The notes under the pieces were generated by a model. That model had not been told where the DNA came from, ran no database searches, and worked only from the letters and a program-made list of their open reading frames with translations. Shown here piece after piece: positions 43,711-56,060 of a stretch of 64,000 nucleotides of DNA. Made by a program: the position numbers and the translations under genes. Origin of the DNA: Telmatactis stephensoni (lineage: Eukaryota > Cnidaria > Anthozoa > Actiniaria > Isophelliidae); contig JALIZF010001788.1 in the NCBI GenBank assembly GCA_029948255.1, positions 124,001 through 188,000 on the forward strand, in the 5' to 3' direction. How positions within the stretch are numbered: position 1 is the first letter of the stretch; each line of letters opens with the position of its first letter.

Positions 43711-45160
43711 TGTGGAGCAAGGCAAAATCCCTTAGGTAGAAGAATAACACCATGAAATCACATTTTACAAAGCGGATATTTCGTAAGGGATAACATTGAT
43801 GACCAACTAGACACAGCTCAGTAGTTCTTGAGGACTACAACCACATTGAACGAAAATTTAAGCTCTCTGACTGACCAAGCTTGTGCCGAGGACAACAGCA
43901 TGATAATAAAAGCAGTCATGGTAGTCCCTTGTGTATTCAAATCTTGGCTGCATGCATGTACGGTGCTTTCGTGATCATGGTTACGTTACATGAAATCCCC
44001 TGGGGGGGAGACTAAGGTCATTAGTAACACCCAAGTAAATTGACTTTGTCAGTCCAAAACTAGAAATATTCTTCAATATCAACAAAAGGAAAATCAAATG
44101 CTATAAAAGTCATTAAAATTGTTCACCAAATCTGTGACTTATAAGGAAATTAGATTTATCTTTGAGGGGTGATGAGAGTAATCAATCTGCTTGGAAGACC
44201 AATATCCTGTACTATTTATTGAACCTGTCTAGATACGCAAGCAATATTCTAGAGCGACTCATCACCAGGAATAATGTTACCGATGCATGTAAATTTAAAG
44301 TTTCGATATATCAAGTCTCCAGGTAGAAAGGTTCAGCCAAGCTGAGCCAAGTCTACGTTGGTTTCGAACCACTGAAACTGACACATCAAAGTAGAAATTA
44401 AACTAACTACAAAATTAGTAAGAACTACACTTGGAAACATTGATAGCTTTGCTCTTTGAAATGTCATTCCAGATATAATTGTTTTTCAGAAATTTGGAAA
44501 AGCAATTGATCGGGTTTGCTGTGGTATCGTATCATATAACGGCCATTTCCTAGCAAGTTAAAAGATTACCGATGGCCTTTGAAGCAGCCTGCATTGCACG
44601 CCTACTTTTTGAGGGGCGTATTTCGTTTTCAAAGACGTTTTACCGCGATCTCATGAAGAAAGCTGGTGATTAGGGTTGTCTTTAGAGAGTCACACTTATC
44701 AGGAGATTGTAGACAGAAACCTGTGGGGTTCTACAAGGACCGACAAGTGATATGTGGGAATCAGTAGATGAACGACATCTCATACACGTGATCAGCCGCA
44801 TAAACGTTACGTTTCCGGGGAATGCCGCGTCAAGGATTTTGAAAAAAAGATACCGTAAGTTTTTCAAAAAAGTAAGCAGCTTAAAAGATTAAGTCAATCA
44901 TACAACTGGTCAAATGTAATGACCAAGTCAGTGTTAGTCAGAACGTTTTACACCAAGACCCGAATTTCTCAGTGTTGCTAGTATTTATTGCTTATCTTTC
45001 ACAGGCTAACGTACAATTCTAATATTTTAAAATGGTAGTCAGAAGAACGGCAAATGACCCCAGGCAAAAATACAAAACTTATCTGGTATGGCCAGGGGCG
45101 ACAAGGGCAATTTGCGTCTCGGAATCCTTTGTGGAGCTGAATTGGTTGTCGTTGAGGAGG

Positions 45161-46240
45161 GATGATCTAATTTTTGCGGGTCGCGGGTAAATGTCGTGGG
45201 TAATGTTGCGGGTACGAAAATATCGCGGATTTCAATTCTTTTACATTTTATTGTTTTTATTATTTTATTACTTACAAATCATGAGGTAAATTATAAAAAA
45301 GATGCATAAATAAAAAGCACGTGTACAATTTTGTCTGCTCATTCTCTATTTGGTTCAGAAATTTTCATTGCTAAAATTATTTTCATCTTTTGTTTGGTTA
45401 AATCTAATCAATTTTTTTATTGCTTGAATATCAACTAGCAACCCATGCATATGACAGTTCATTCAACGGTCTCCGCGCCGTTAAAATAACCGCTACAAAG
45501 GAAGCCCAAGCAGGAATAATAAGGAGTTGCCTGCGGAGGAGGCTAGGTTAGACAGCTTGTGCACAATGGTATCGAACCCCTGGGGCGGGGAGGCTATTAC
45601 AAAATAATTGATTTAATTGGTGATTAATTTGAAAATTAGAGTTTTAGCAGCCTAGTCCTCAGGCGTACTCTGTGACGTCACGTTTTGAAACGAGAGACGG
45701 GATAGCCTGGGGACTAAGCTGGAGTTTTAGCATTTCCTGGTCTCTTTTAGGGTATCAAGAGCCCACGGCTTATAATCTTGTTCTCAAGTGAAAGACATTT
45801 GCATTTAATTCATTTCAAAATAATAATGCTCATTAAGTTGTTATCGCTAGCGTTAAAAATCGTCCAGCCACACCCTTTAAATTTCGGTATGTTTTTGGGT
45901 AGTTTTGAAATTTCCGCCGACGAGCATGCCCGATCGATCCTTTTACAATGGAGTCCCCCATCGGGTATTGAACACACACTGCAGTTTGGTCAGTTTGGGA
46001 TAAAAACACAATCATGTGTCTCTGTCAAAAATCATTGATGTATAAGTTGGCTCATTGCCCATTTCAGTTAGAAAAAGGGGCTTTGACTTTTTCAGACTCT
46101 CTTTTTTATAATTTACCTCATGATTTGTAAGTAATAAAATAATAAAAACAATAAAACGTAAAAGATTTGAAATCCACGTTATTTTCGTACCCGCGACATT
46201 ACCCGCGACATTTACCCGCGAAAATTAGATTATCCCCGTT
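45161..46240. mobile_element. Foldback element, about 140 bp arms, with nested TIR element
   Basis: The left arm (GATCTAATTTTTGCGGGTCG, GGGTAAATGTCGTGGGTAAT, AATCATGAGGTAAATTATAA) recurs inverted at about 46100-46240. The arms contain a short CGGGTAAATGTCG/CGGGTAATGTTG tandem motif. A reversed copy of the CCCTAAAAG element lies inside at 45715-45957. Confidence 0.75.
45715..45957. mobile_element. TIR element, CCCTAAAAG family, copy 3 (reversed, partial)
   Basis: TTTTAGCATTTCCTGGTCTC and TTATAATCTTGTTCTCAA are the reverse complement of copy 1 internal sequence, and CGACGAGCATGCCCGATC plus CCTTTTACAATGGAGTC is its terminal repeat. Confidence 0.7.
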
Positions 46241-46324
46241 GACGAGAGTTCACGCCTGTAGCTTGTAATTGAATTCATGCAGTTTTGTGTGTATGTGTGT
46301 GTGCGTGTGTCCCTATTGATATAT

Positions 46325-46988
46325 TAGACAAGGCGCAAAACTGAAAAAGTCGATTGAAGTGCAGAAGGCATTTTGGGGTAGAGGCCGGTAACATAACTAT
46401 TCTAAACTAATTTTTTCATGCTGAATCCGAATATGACAGTTACCATGACGTATTCTGCAATCTTATACGTGTAAATGACGTATTTTGTGAATTGCTACAG
46501 TCATTTCATATACTAATGGCTTTTTCATGTAATTCCAAAAGTTCCCAACCTTAAAAACAATTACCATAGCTGGAAAGAGCATATCAAAATCAGTAAAACT
46601 GTAAAGTTTGAAGGATATAAGTTGAAAAGTCAAGGAGATACGAGTTTTCAAAAATAGAAATTTGTTTGTATCTCTTGCATAACTGTAAGTGTTTTCATAC
46701 AAAATTTCGTTTTTTGAAAATTCGTATCTGATTTTGATATGCTCTTTCCAGCTATGGTAATTGTTTCTAAGGTTGGGAACTTTTGGAATTACATGAAAAA
46801 GCCGTTAGTATGAAATGACTGTAACAATTCACAGAATACGCCATTTACAAGGATAAGATTGCAGAATACGTCTTGGTAACTGTCATATTCGCATTCAGCA
46901 TGAAAAATCTATTTAAAATAGTTATGTTACCAGCCTCTACCCCAAAATGCCTCCAGGTATCTGATTTTTCGAAAATGCGCCTAGTCTA
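46325..46988. mobile_element. 664 bp near-palindromic foldback element
   Basis: Outer ends TAGACAAGGCGC and GCGCCTAGTCTA. Arms run for roughly 300 bp each, for example GGCATTTTGGGGTAGAGGCC, AATGGCTTTTTCATGTAATT and AGCTGGAAAGAGCATATCAA on the left, all found inverted on the right. The centre is a short unpaired AT-rich stretch near 46640-46680. Confidence 0.85.
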
Positions 46989-47579
46989 TATGGCCAGCAG
47001 CCCGCAAAATTGCTGGTTATCCTGATGTACGCATAGCTACCAATGAAAGTTCTCTGTTTTTAGTTGCTCTGTGATTACAATCTAGAAGTATCTTGCTTCT
47101 TGCTCTGCTTTCAAGCATCCAGTAGCACGGTACGTATTTCTTATAAACCAAGCAGTTTGGGTCAACGTTGGAAGATGCAAAAGTAATCTGGACTGAAGAT
47201 TTTGGCTAATTACTTGTGCCCAGGCCATAGGCCGCACGAGTTTGCAATCATTCGTGCAGGATTTTTCACGAGTTACGGACATTTAATAACTCAAACCCAT
47301 TATAAATACCATTGCGTTATAGCAAACTTCACGTAAGTCTCAATCAAGGTAAAATTTAAGCCTCTTCATTTGAAATTTCGAGGCCGATACTTCCGGCATG
47401 AATTCAAATGTTAGCTTGCCGGCGAGTGAGCAGCCAAATATTTTGCTTCAGTACCGAACTCAAAACGTGACTAAGCTGCAGGCTTGAAGACTTATTTATA
47501 TATCTCCTCTATAATAGGGATGACTTTTGAAATTTATATGACTGGCATTTTCATAATGTTGATGAAATTAAACCTTCGC

Positions 47580-47705
47580 ATAACTATAGAATACTCCGCA
47601 AATTATATTCATGATATTCATCCCATTGTGTTTTAAATGTGTTTCTGCGTCGTTTTCAAAAAGTTCGACTACATGAATATCGTTTGCGGAGTACTCTATA
47701 GTTAT
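47580..47705. mobile_element. 126 bp MITE, ATAACTATAGAATACTCCGC ends
   Basis: Left ATAACTATAGAATACTCCGC, right GCGGAGTACTCTATAGTTAT, with one mismatch. An inner TATTCATG/CATGAATA pair extends the stem. Confidence 0.8.
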
Positions 47706-47825
47706 TCCAAAAACAAACTAGTGAGCTGAGATTTGCATGCATAGATTATTAGAATATTTGTTCCCCAATAGACCTTTTTACCAGTGTCACGCAAAATTAT
47801 CATTTTCATTACTTTTCCGCATTAA

Positions 47826-48475
47826 GGGTGTACTGACATATATCGTTGCTGTGTAACAGTTGCTATATGCAAAATAGGGTCTTATTTTGGCCACCAAAAT
47901 TGAATAGACGCACGCACGCGCGTTTTTGGCGCGAATCATTTAACTTCCGGTAGACCGACGCACACCTCATTTTCGTTCTTATTGCGCATGCGCGGGGCAC
48001 TTTACTTCCGGTTTCTTTAAAAAGCTATAATCTTTGGCGAATTTCATCAGAACGAAGTGTTTTTTTCAATACTTATATTCTTTACAGCCTTTTCTTCAAA
48101 GCCGAGCATGGGATTTGCGAAAAATTGAGAAATACGAAAGTTATTGGCATAAGTCGATCATTTTTGACGTTCAAAAAATCCTAAAAGGCTTATTTGGAAA
48201 TCATTCTTAAAACCCATGCTCGATTCTATGCACCTTGGTCTCAAGATTAAAATAATGCATTTTAAATTCTCAAATATACAGTGCTGAAAAAAATTATAGC
48301 TTTTTACTGTATCTATGACGTCACATGATGACGTCATGCAATGGCGTCATAAAATGCGAAAGTTCCCTCAGGGATACAAACTACAAAATATAAGAGCGAT
48401 ATGACAATTTTGTGGCATTATATAGAATTTTCAAATTTCCCTAGCAACGGGCCATTTTTATATGTCAGTACACCC
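47826..48475. mobile_element. 650 bp TIR element flanked by TTAA
   Basis: GGGTGTACTGACATATA at the left and TATATGTCAGTACACCC at the right, with TTAA at 47822-47825 and 48476-48479. TTAA flanks suggest a piggyBac-type target, although the TIR is not a typical piggyBac start. No transposase frame is present. Confidence 0.75.
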
Positions 48476-48639
48476 TTAAACCAAAAGTTTATTTTCATAA
48501 ATCGATTTATTGTACCGAATTCAGTAAACCTGCGAAATTTCATTACAATCTGTTGCAAACTTTCAAAAATTACTAAAAATGTATTAAGAGACCGAAAAAG
48601 TAAAAAAGAGAGTAAAAATGAAAGGAAAAAAGGGAAAAA

Positions 48640-48700
48640 AATATTCCGACCTGCACAGGGCTCGAACCTGTAACCCTTTAATCGGACCCCCCGGAAATGG
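48640..48700 (-). repeat. Possible tRNA-like SINE remnant
   Basis: The minus strand carries TTACAGGTTCGAGCCCTG, a good Pol III B-box match. I could not find a convincing A-box or tRNA fold, so it may be a decayed fragment. Confidence 0.3.
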
Positions 48701-49380
48701 GAAAACAATTACTAGATAATTGAAAAAAAAGTAAAAAGCTAAAAATGGCATTTGGGACGATTCTCCCGAGACATTCATAGAAGCTGAGACATCGAATCGA
48801 CTTACGTTACGGATGAAGATTTCGGCCCCATCCACGCTATCCCGGTGCTACATAAAACTTTTGTGTAGCACTGTGACAGTTGTCTTAGCCCGAAGGCCAG
48901 GGAGGGAGACGATATCCGGACCCTAATCCATACCTTTAGATATCACCTTAAACCTCTGCGCTACCTAGACACTTAATGATTCTAATGCATGTCTAATCGG
49001 GGTAGTCTATTCGGCGAAGTTTCATTGGGATGCTAATAGACTGTTCCAGACCCTTGGGGAAATAGGAGAACCAATCAAAATCCAGTAACCGTAAGAATGA
49101 ATTCAAAAATAAACAGAGGAAAGAGTGAGTAAAAGAATAAATTTCCGTGAACATTTCTAAGTGCATAAGGGTTTTTGCAAAGTCAAGAAGTTACGCCAAT
49201 GATTGTTTATGGATTTTACGGTTTTCACTTTTGCTGGTGTTTATTCGTCAAAACTGATTTCCCATTTGAAGAACAATCTTGAGGCAAGTTTGAAGGCTTA
49301 AAACGTTAGTAAAGTTAAGTACTTCAAACAATTTTAAAATTTGGATAATTCATATAAGCTTGTTAGTTTGTTGATTCTAC

Positions 49381-49738
49381 CATAGTTAATAGAGGGGACT
49401 GGTTAGGAAGCCTTTTGTTATATGTCTTTGTTCATTTTTTTCAACCGTGACCGTGCACAAATCTTTTATTTTTTCATTGTTTCGCCTTAATTGCCATGGT
49501 TGAGCAACTGAACCCAAATGTTTCTTTTCCGCTGCTTGTTCGATGTATTCTAGTTCAAAATTAATTATATTAGAATATTTCAATAAATAATCCAATAGAC
49601 AACATTTCGGTTCATTCATATAGCCATTTTCTAATGAATTTAAACAAACTTTGTGCACGGTCAAGACCAGTTCAACATCCAGACTAGAACAAAGAAATGT
49701 AACAAAAGGCTTCCTAACCATTCCCCTCTATTAACTAT
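49381..49738. mobile_element. hAT-like 358 bp MITE with exact 8 bp TSD
   Basis: Ends ATAGTTAATAGAGGGGACTG and TTCCCCTCTATTAACTAT, with GGAAGCCTTTTGTTA mirrored inside. GATTCTAC is duplicated at 49373-49380 and 49739-49746, and an 8 bp duplication fits hAT. The antisense open frame over it is not a gene. Confidence 0.85.
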
Positions 49739-50060
49739 GATTCTACGCACAAGAAGACCATACAAATTCAGCTGAGACCAAAATGTACTTTCTTTATCAA
49801 TTAAAGCCCTACGGGCTAGGTCCGTACTGTCAAGACCTCGATCTGGTATTTTTCCGTAATAACCGCGCTTTTGGTTAATAAGAAGTAATTATTAACTCCA
49901 AATCTCTTTATGAGATAGGTTCATTACTGGGCTACCTGTCGTAGACCGAGCATGCAGGTGTGCAAAATGACCCAAGTGGCCTTTGCAAGCATGCAAGCTT
50001 TGTTACTCGAGCTTCCTCGTATAGCCCCAAGTGAACGCTATTGTAGCGTCTTGTTTAAAA

Positions 50061-50268
50061 CGCCACCGCGCGCAAGTAAGGCTCTCGAACAGAATGTCTT
50101 GACTTTTGACGTGCGCTCGGACGGGACCGTTTCCTTTCGGCGTTTGATTTCTATTGTTTAGGAGCCTTGCGCCAGCGATGGCGAAGTTACTAAAAATAGC
50201 CTTAGCCACCACGAACATCGCACAGACATCAACACTCAGTTTCGCTCTCTTAGTATTATGGTCTCTTG
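50061..50268. mobile_element. MITE, CAAGAGACCATAAT family, copy 3 (truncated)
   Basis: The right arm is full (GATGGCGAAGTTACTAAAAA, GAACATCGCACAGACATCAA, TTAGTATTATGGTCTCTTG). The left arm retains only the inner CGCGCGCAAG part. Confidence 0.8.
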
Positions 50269-50445
50269 GTTTAATTTTATCTATTGTTTAATTAACGTAT
50301 CGATATAAGGATTACATGACCGAAACTGCATGAATTAAAAACAGTCATTGGTTGCTTGAAATGGATTCCAGATATAAAAATAGATCGATGATCGTTATCA
50401 TGGGAGTAACCCGGTAAGATATAATGATAGCGATAATAAACCGCC

Positions 50446-50763
50446 GCCCGGTTGGCTCAGTTGGTAAGCATCGGTCTCTTGTGTGGGAGATCATGGGTTA
50501 AAGCCCTGGCCGGACCAACACCAGGGTCTTAAAATAACTGAGGAGAAGGTGCTGCCTTTGTAATTACATCTGCAAATGGTTTAGACCTTCAGGTCTTCTC
50601 AGATAAGGACTTTAAACCAGTAGGCCCTGTCTCCCATCCCTTCCTTAACCTGTATGTGGGGGACATTAAAGAACCTGTTGAACTATTCGCATAAGAGTAG
50701 GAGATTGTCGCCCGGTACAACAGTCTGTCCTTACTACTAACAAACTCTAAGCGCATTTGATTA
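50446..50763 (+). repeat. tRNA-derived SINE, family 2
   Basis: GCCCGGTTGGCTCAGTTGGT (A-box), GGGTTAAAGCCC (degenerate B-box), then a body with GAAGGTGCTGCCTTTGTAAT and TTAAAGAACCTGTTGAACTA. Its head differs from family 1. Its 3' end abuts the 50769 element. Confidence 0.75.
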
Positions 50764-50768
50764 TATAC

Positions 50769-51909
50769 ATATGAGGGGTGTCAACACAAAAGGGGTCTTG
50801 TCTACTAAGACCCCTTTGATGTACCATCTTTCAGATTTGCCGCTTTAACAGCAATCTTTAGGGGTTTTTTGGTCATTTCTCGGCGAAGATAGGAGAGAGA
50901 ACAACAACAACAACAACAACGAAACTCTCAAAAGAGGGGGGGGGGGGGGAACAGAGAGAAAAGAAAGAAAAATGAACAGAAAAACTGCAGAGCGCGCTTG
51001 GGTAAGAGAGAAGGTAAGAAGGAAAAACAAAACAGAAAACAAAGACAATAGTTGTTCGGATTTCTTTTGCCAATTAGTGGGAACCAAAAACAAACTTAAA
51101 AAAAGAAATAACTTACAAATGAGAAAGAGAAAAGAAAGAAAAACAGAAAAAATGTGTTTGTGAAACAGAAAAAGAGAGAAGAAAAAGAAAAAAAAAAAAA
51201 AAACGGGAAAGAGAAACAATAGTTGTCAAGGTAACTGTCAATTTGGTGCTGTTCTAGAAGACTGAAGGCTCACTTATCCAGTGACGCCTGACGAATTCTA
51301 GGGTTTACGTTCGGTGAGCGTACTGATCGTGGCCTGAATTCAGCTTCTAAGTGCTTTTTCGAGTCATTTTGTAGCACAGAAGTCGCTTGACTTGCATCAT
51401 TAAGCAAGGAAAGACGGCGGAGACAAACTCCTGGAAGAACTCAGGAGTGGGAAGCGACTTTACGAAGAACGAGTCACAGTCATTACGGCGACAAGGTTCA
51501 ACTGTGATCTCCGGAGTATTGAGGCTTCTCTGGTCGTTCTGTGATGCATCCCCCAAGCCAACAAGGCCATTTCGGCGAGTTTTGAACTGTAAAGAAGGCA
51601 ATCGGTGCCGTCTGGGACCTGTTAGCGAGGGGGGCTCGGCACTTATAAGAAATTTCTAAGACTAAGAGTAGGGGATGGGTGCTGTCCAATTTTTCATGGA
51701 TGCCCATAATCCTTTTCTTCCGCTGTATCTGATCCAGCGGAAGAAATGCATTATGGGATGCATGTTTGGACGCGTACAGTGTTTTTCCTTAGACCAGCTA
51801 TGGTTGTAGCGCTGAGAATGCCAAAACGGGGTCGACTTGCGCACCGTGCGTTACAGCCTATCTTATGGTCAACCTTTAAGACCCCTTTTGTGTTGTCATT
51901 CCTCATATA
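50769..51909. mobile_element. 1.14 kb TIR element, ATATGAGG...ACACAAAAGGGGTCTT ends
   Basis: The left ATATGAGGGGTGTCAACACA-AAAGGGGTCTT is repeated inverted at 51879-51909. The interior has a GA-rich low-complexity stretch (50873-51210) and a hairpin at 51702-51762 (CATAATCC, TTCTTCCGCTG and complements). No transposase is recognisable. Confidence 0.65.
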
Positions 51910-54451
51910 GATATTTGCGCTATATAAATGCAAAAATCTCAAAATTTTATATGATAATGAAATACTTTTTACATCAGATGTCTTCAAATGAGTACACAGA
52001 TGAAGAACTTACCTACTTAAGGGTTTGTCATGTAGCAACCTGTGAAATCCCCAATGATCTAGCTACGAGACGTCTTCAAACAAGAATGGGACACTCGCTA
52101 TGCAACATCACACGGAAAATGACAAGACACGGCCAAGAATAGAATATCGACTTCTTTGGCATGGAGAAGCCAACTCTTTATAATGCCCGAGCTATAAGCT
52201 ATAAGCTATAAGCGTATTTGAGCTCCTTTACTCAAAAGTCAAGGTAATCGTTATGACATCTTTATACACTAACGTAAGGCAGTATTAGTAAAGCTTCTCC
52301 AACATCTTTACGGACCTTTACGCAACGTTAAGCAATGCTTAAAGCAGCTTAAATGTCCGATTTCGTTTACTACTGGTCAAGTACATCATTATATAATGTA
52401 TAACAATTCCTTATTCATAGTATCAGGATTCCCTTTGTATACGGGTCCTTATATAACCAGGATATGCCAAAACCCTCATACCATCTTGTATTATCGGTAA
52501 ACTATATGTATACAGATTCATGATACAGCCTTGTACAACCCATTTCATCCAGTGCAATCATCCATGCAAAAAGAGCATTAGGTATACAGAAAAAAGTGAA
52601 TGGCAGCTGCCACGCAGAATTAGCCATAACATTAAACAACCCGGCTTGGAAACATTGCACGATTCCTTAGCAAGATCGAGCGAGACACAAAAGTATTTAA
52701 GCATATCTCGTACTATAATCAAAAGGAAATTAAATTGACGACGAAAATCACCCAGAAATAGCTATTAAAAGCACTGAATAACCTTGCAATAACACTAGTC
52801 GACCAAAAGTATTACCTCAAAACTAAATTGTGCTTTGAAGAAGCGTTAAGTGCCAATAATTAGCCTAGCCAAATCCTTTTCAATCTAAAAATACATCATA
52901 TAAATAAACGTTTTATGCAAATATTTCTGAATAAAATCAGCTTCTCTCTGAGAATTAGCAATTACACTCGGTTTTGTAAAATGTAAAAATGCAAAACGTC
53001 AAAGCAGGAATTTGCTTGATTTTGATTCTAGTTCTGAAACAAGTGCATTTCAGTTAAGTAGCAAAAAATCTCACCATACCTCGTACTCTAGCAATGAAAT
53101 TATTGAATTGAATAGAAAAATAGTATAAAATTCATATCAAGTGTATTTGTATATTTAATAATTTCTGCTTTGACGTCATCTTACGAAGATAGCCCTTAAC
53201 AGCAATAACCATTTGAATCAAACACTCAAACAACTCGGGGACAACGATACAATAATCAAATACCTTTAGAGTCTTTAGAGAGATAGGAAAAACACAGTTA
53301 GTCCAAGATGCCACATTCCTTTGCCGAAGTGCTCTGGTATCAGTTGCTGCTATGCAGACCAAGTTGATGTGGAAACGTCTTTGTCAAAAGATGATATCTT
53401 TCGTTTTATAAATCAAAACAGCCCGCATCATTCATAATACATGGTAGGCTTTAGCAGGTTTTCTAACATTTTATATAGGTTTTAACGCGACTGCTTTCAG
53501 TTAAGGTCTTTATCGGGTTCGACATGCAAATGGATCTTTTCCAAATTCACATGAATGCCGGATCACGAAATAGTAGAGTCAAATTGAGGCTGTGGTGGTC
53601 ACAACATGTATACAATTTGTCTGCGCATGTCTGTGTTTTTGGTTTGAATATCGAATGCCTCAAGAAATGTTACGTTGACATGGAACATTTGGTTGGCGAT
53701 CTCGTTCTTCAAAATTGTGTTAATAAACTACCGAAATACTGAGACCTGCGAGACATAAGCAGTCTATCTACCGCTAGTGCGCTGCGGATAATGATTTCAA
53801 TCGAAGGCACCCCAGACATGGGAAAATATCACGCGTCAAAGTCAGTATAAAGTTGAAACAAGGACTAGAACTCCTCACTTTCGAGTTATACATTGTGGGC
53901 ACAAAATATATATCATAAGGTACATTAAGCAGTGGAAGTCATTACCAACACGTTACTGTGTGAATTGGATCCGATTACGGGGAATTTTAGACTTCAGCGA
54001 TCGTTGAATAATTAGCCATGTTTACCGGAATGTCGTACTTTTTCGGCAAAATTCTTGCAATTCATTTTCAAAATTTTACATCCTAGACAGCGCCCCCCCC
54101 CCTCCCCCCCCTCCCCCAAGCAAAATTATTTAATAATTGTCTTTTTCCTTGTTTCTTTCTTGCAAAACTGAGCTTTTTTGTTGGAAATTGGTGAAGAGAT
54201 TTTTGCATTGTAATATCTTACAAGACATACCAAAGTGTGGGAATTATAGGCCCAAGGTCAAGCAAGGTCAAACCCAGGCCTTATTTATTTAACTAAACTT
54301 GAGAGAGATTTTCCTCGAAAGAACCGACGTGCGCGCGTCATAGCCTAGACAATTTTCCCGCCAATTTTCCGACTTGCGCAGTGATGGTCATGATCACCCG
54401 TGTTGCATGGCATAATCACAGACAGAATCCCAGGTTTAGATTAGTTGAGTT

Positions 54452-54548
54452 GAGTTGAGTTGAGTTTTGTTTTGTCAGTTTTGTTTTGTCAGTTTTGTTT
54501 TGTCAGTTTTGTTTTGTCAGTTTTGTTTTGTCAGTTTTGTTTTGTTTT
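54452..54548. repeat. TGAGT run and TTTTGTTTTGTCAG minisatellite
   Basis: Four GAGTT units lead into about five to six copies of the 14 bp unit TTTTGTTTTGTCAG. Confidence 0.9.
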
Positions 54549-54562
54549 GTTTAATTTTGCTT

Positions 54563-54703
54563 TGTTGCTTTAGTCGTGACAGGGGGAGAAGGGAGAGAAC
54601 GCACTAACCATCTCAACTCACATGAAGTTCCCCGTCCGGCAATCGAACCAGGGACCACAGCGGTGAAAGACGAGCGGTCTAACCACTCGGCCACCCTTGC
54701 TAA
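54563..54703 (-). repeat. tRNA-derived SINE, family 1, copy D
   Basis: On the minus strand: GGTGGCCGAGTGGTTAGACC (A-box), CACCGCTGTGGTCCCTGG, TTCGATTGCCGGACGGGG, then the start of the body. The head is the best preserved of the four and looks Ser/Leu-tRNA-like. Confidence 0.8.
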
Positions 54704-55929
54704 ATGCTTTAGAGTGTACGTACTGCTCAGAAACATGTGAAATTTTTGGTCAGGTGTGTTCAAGGGCAGGGACAACTATATATGTGGGTCATAAACTAAG
54801 GGGTTCAAAAACGTTTCTGAGAGGAATCAATGCCTCGATCTCTCCTATCTCCTCCATTCGAAGGGAAGAATACCAGTAGAAAACACGCACTCTTATACCT
54901 TTTACTCTTCCTGATGTTACTGGGCTTACAAGATAAACAACACATTCGTTTGAGCGTTCACTTGGCGGGTTTGCGATCGGCGGCTGCGCATGCGCATTAG
55001 AGACATGTCTTCATTTTGTCAGACATGACCGGCTACACATCGCGCTACATTGGCAACCTAAGTACCTCCCCTCCCCCAACTCCATCCCCAAAGGGTAGAA
55101 TACCAGCGCAAACCACACATTAATTTTTGAGTCATTCCTATGAATGTTAATGTGCTTAATAATTGTGAGATAAAATGTAGCGTTACATGATGTGGCCTAC
55201 TAAAAATACACTGTTGTTCAGCTTCTCATGAAATATCATTCAAGAAGCCGTGCTGTTTACGCGTTGTTTTGATATCCATTAATGATGTTTTCAGCTATTT
55301 CACCTTTTATGTAGCCTATATGCACAGCTGTTTATACTTATCGTTATTTCAAGGTGGAAGAAGCCGAATCAAAATATTTAGTGAGCGGAACCCTTTTGTA
55401 GGTTTTACCAGGGAGAGGAAGAAGGGGCTGAGTTTATAGCCAAGCACAGATCAGTGTTTGAGATATTGTTATCTTAGATTAGGATGGAAGGTTAAGAGCA
55501 GGGCAGTATGAAATAAAGGAACGTTACACTAGGGGATAGTTTTTGCTGTGGATCGAGGACAGAAGAGGAGGAGGGAGAGAAAGGACAATTTAGAGGAATT
55601 GAAAAAGCGCCTTTTCTATCCCGAGGAGAAGCGGGTTCTTACAAAGAAGATATCGAAGTTAAGAACTTTAGCCTGGAAAGGAGGGTAATGAGAGATAAAA
55701 TGATCCAACTTTCATTTTTAAGTATCGCCATACAATTGCAAATAACTGTAGCCGCTGCAAGCTGATCCATGATCCGATGATGTTAGCGTTGACGACTTTG
55801 TGTAAACTGAACTTAAATATTGCGCTACAATAACATTGTTTCGATCAAGCTGATAATGCATTTCAGTACTGTATCACAAACACATTATCTTTCACTTTTC
55901 ATATGTATCAATTTTTTCTCTTTTTCTGT

Positions 55930-56001
55930 TTTTTTTTCTTTTCTTTTCTTTTCTTTTCTTTTCTTTTCTTTTCTTTTCTTTTCTTTTCTTTTCTTTTCTT
56001 T

Positions 56002-56041
<40 letters not shown>

Positions 56042-56060
56042 TCCTTCTTTCTTTCTTTTT
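55930..56060. repeat. TTTTC then TTTC microsatellite
   Basis: A pyrimidine-only array about 1.2 kb upstream of the kinesin start codon. Confidence 0.95.

Noticed and set aside
49386..49721. 111 aa minus-strand frame
   Set aside because: It spans almost exactly the 49381-49738 MITE, including its inverted ends.
50845..51219. Phe-rich minus-strand frame of 124 aa
   Set aside because: Low-complexity GA-rich DNA within a TIR element; no domain.
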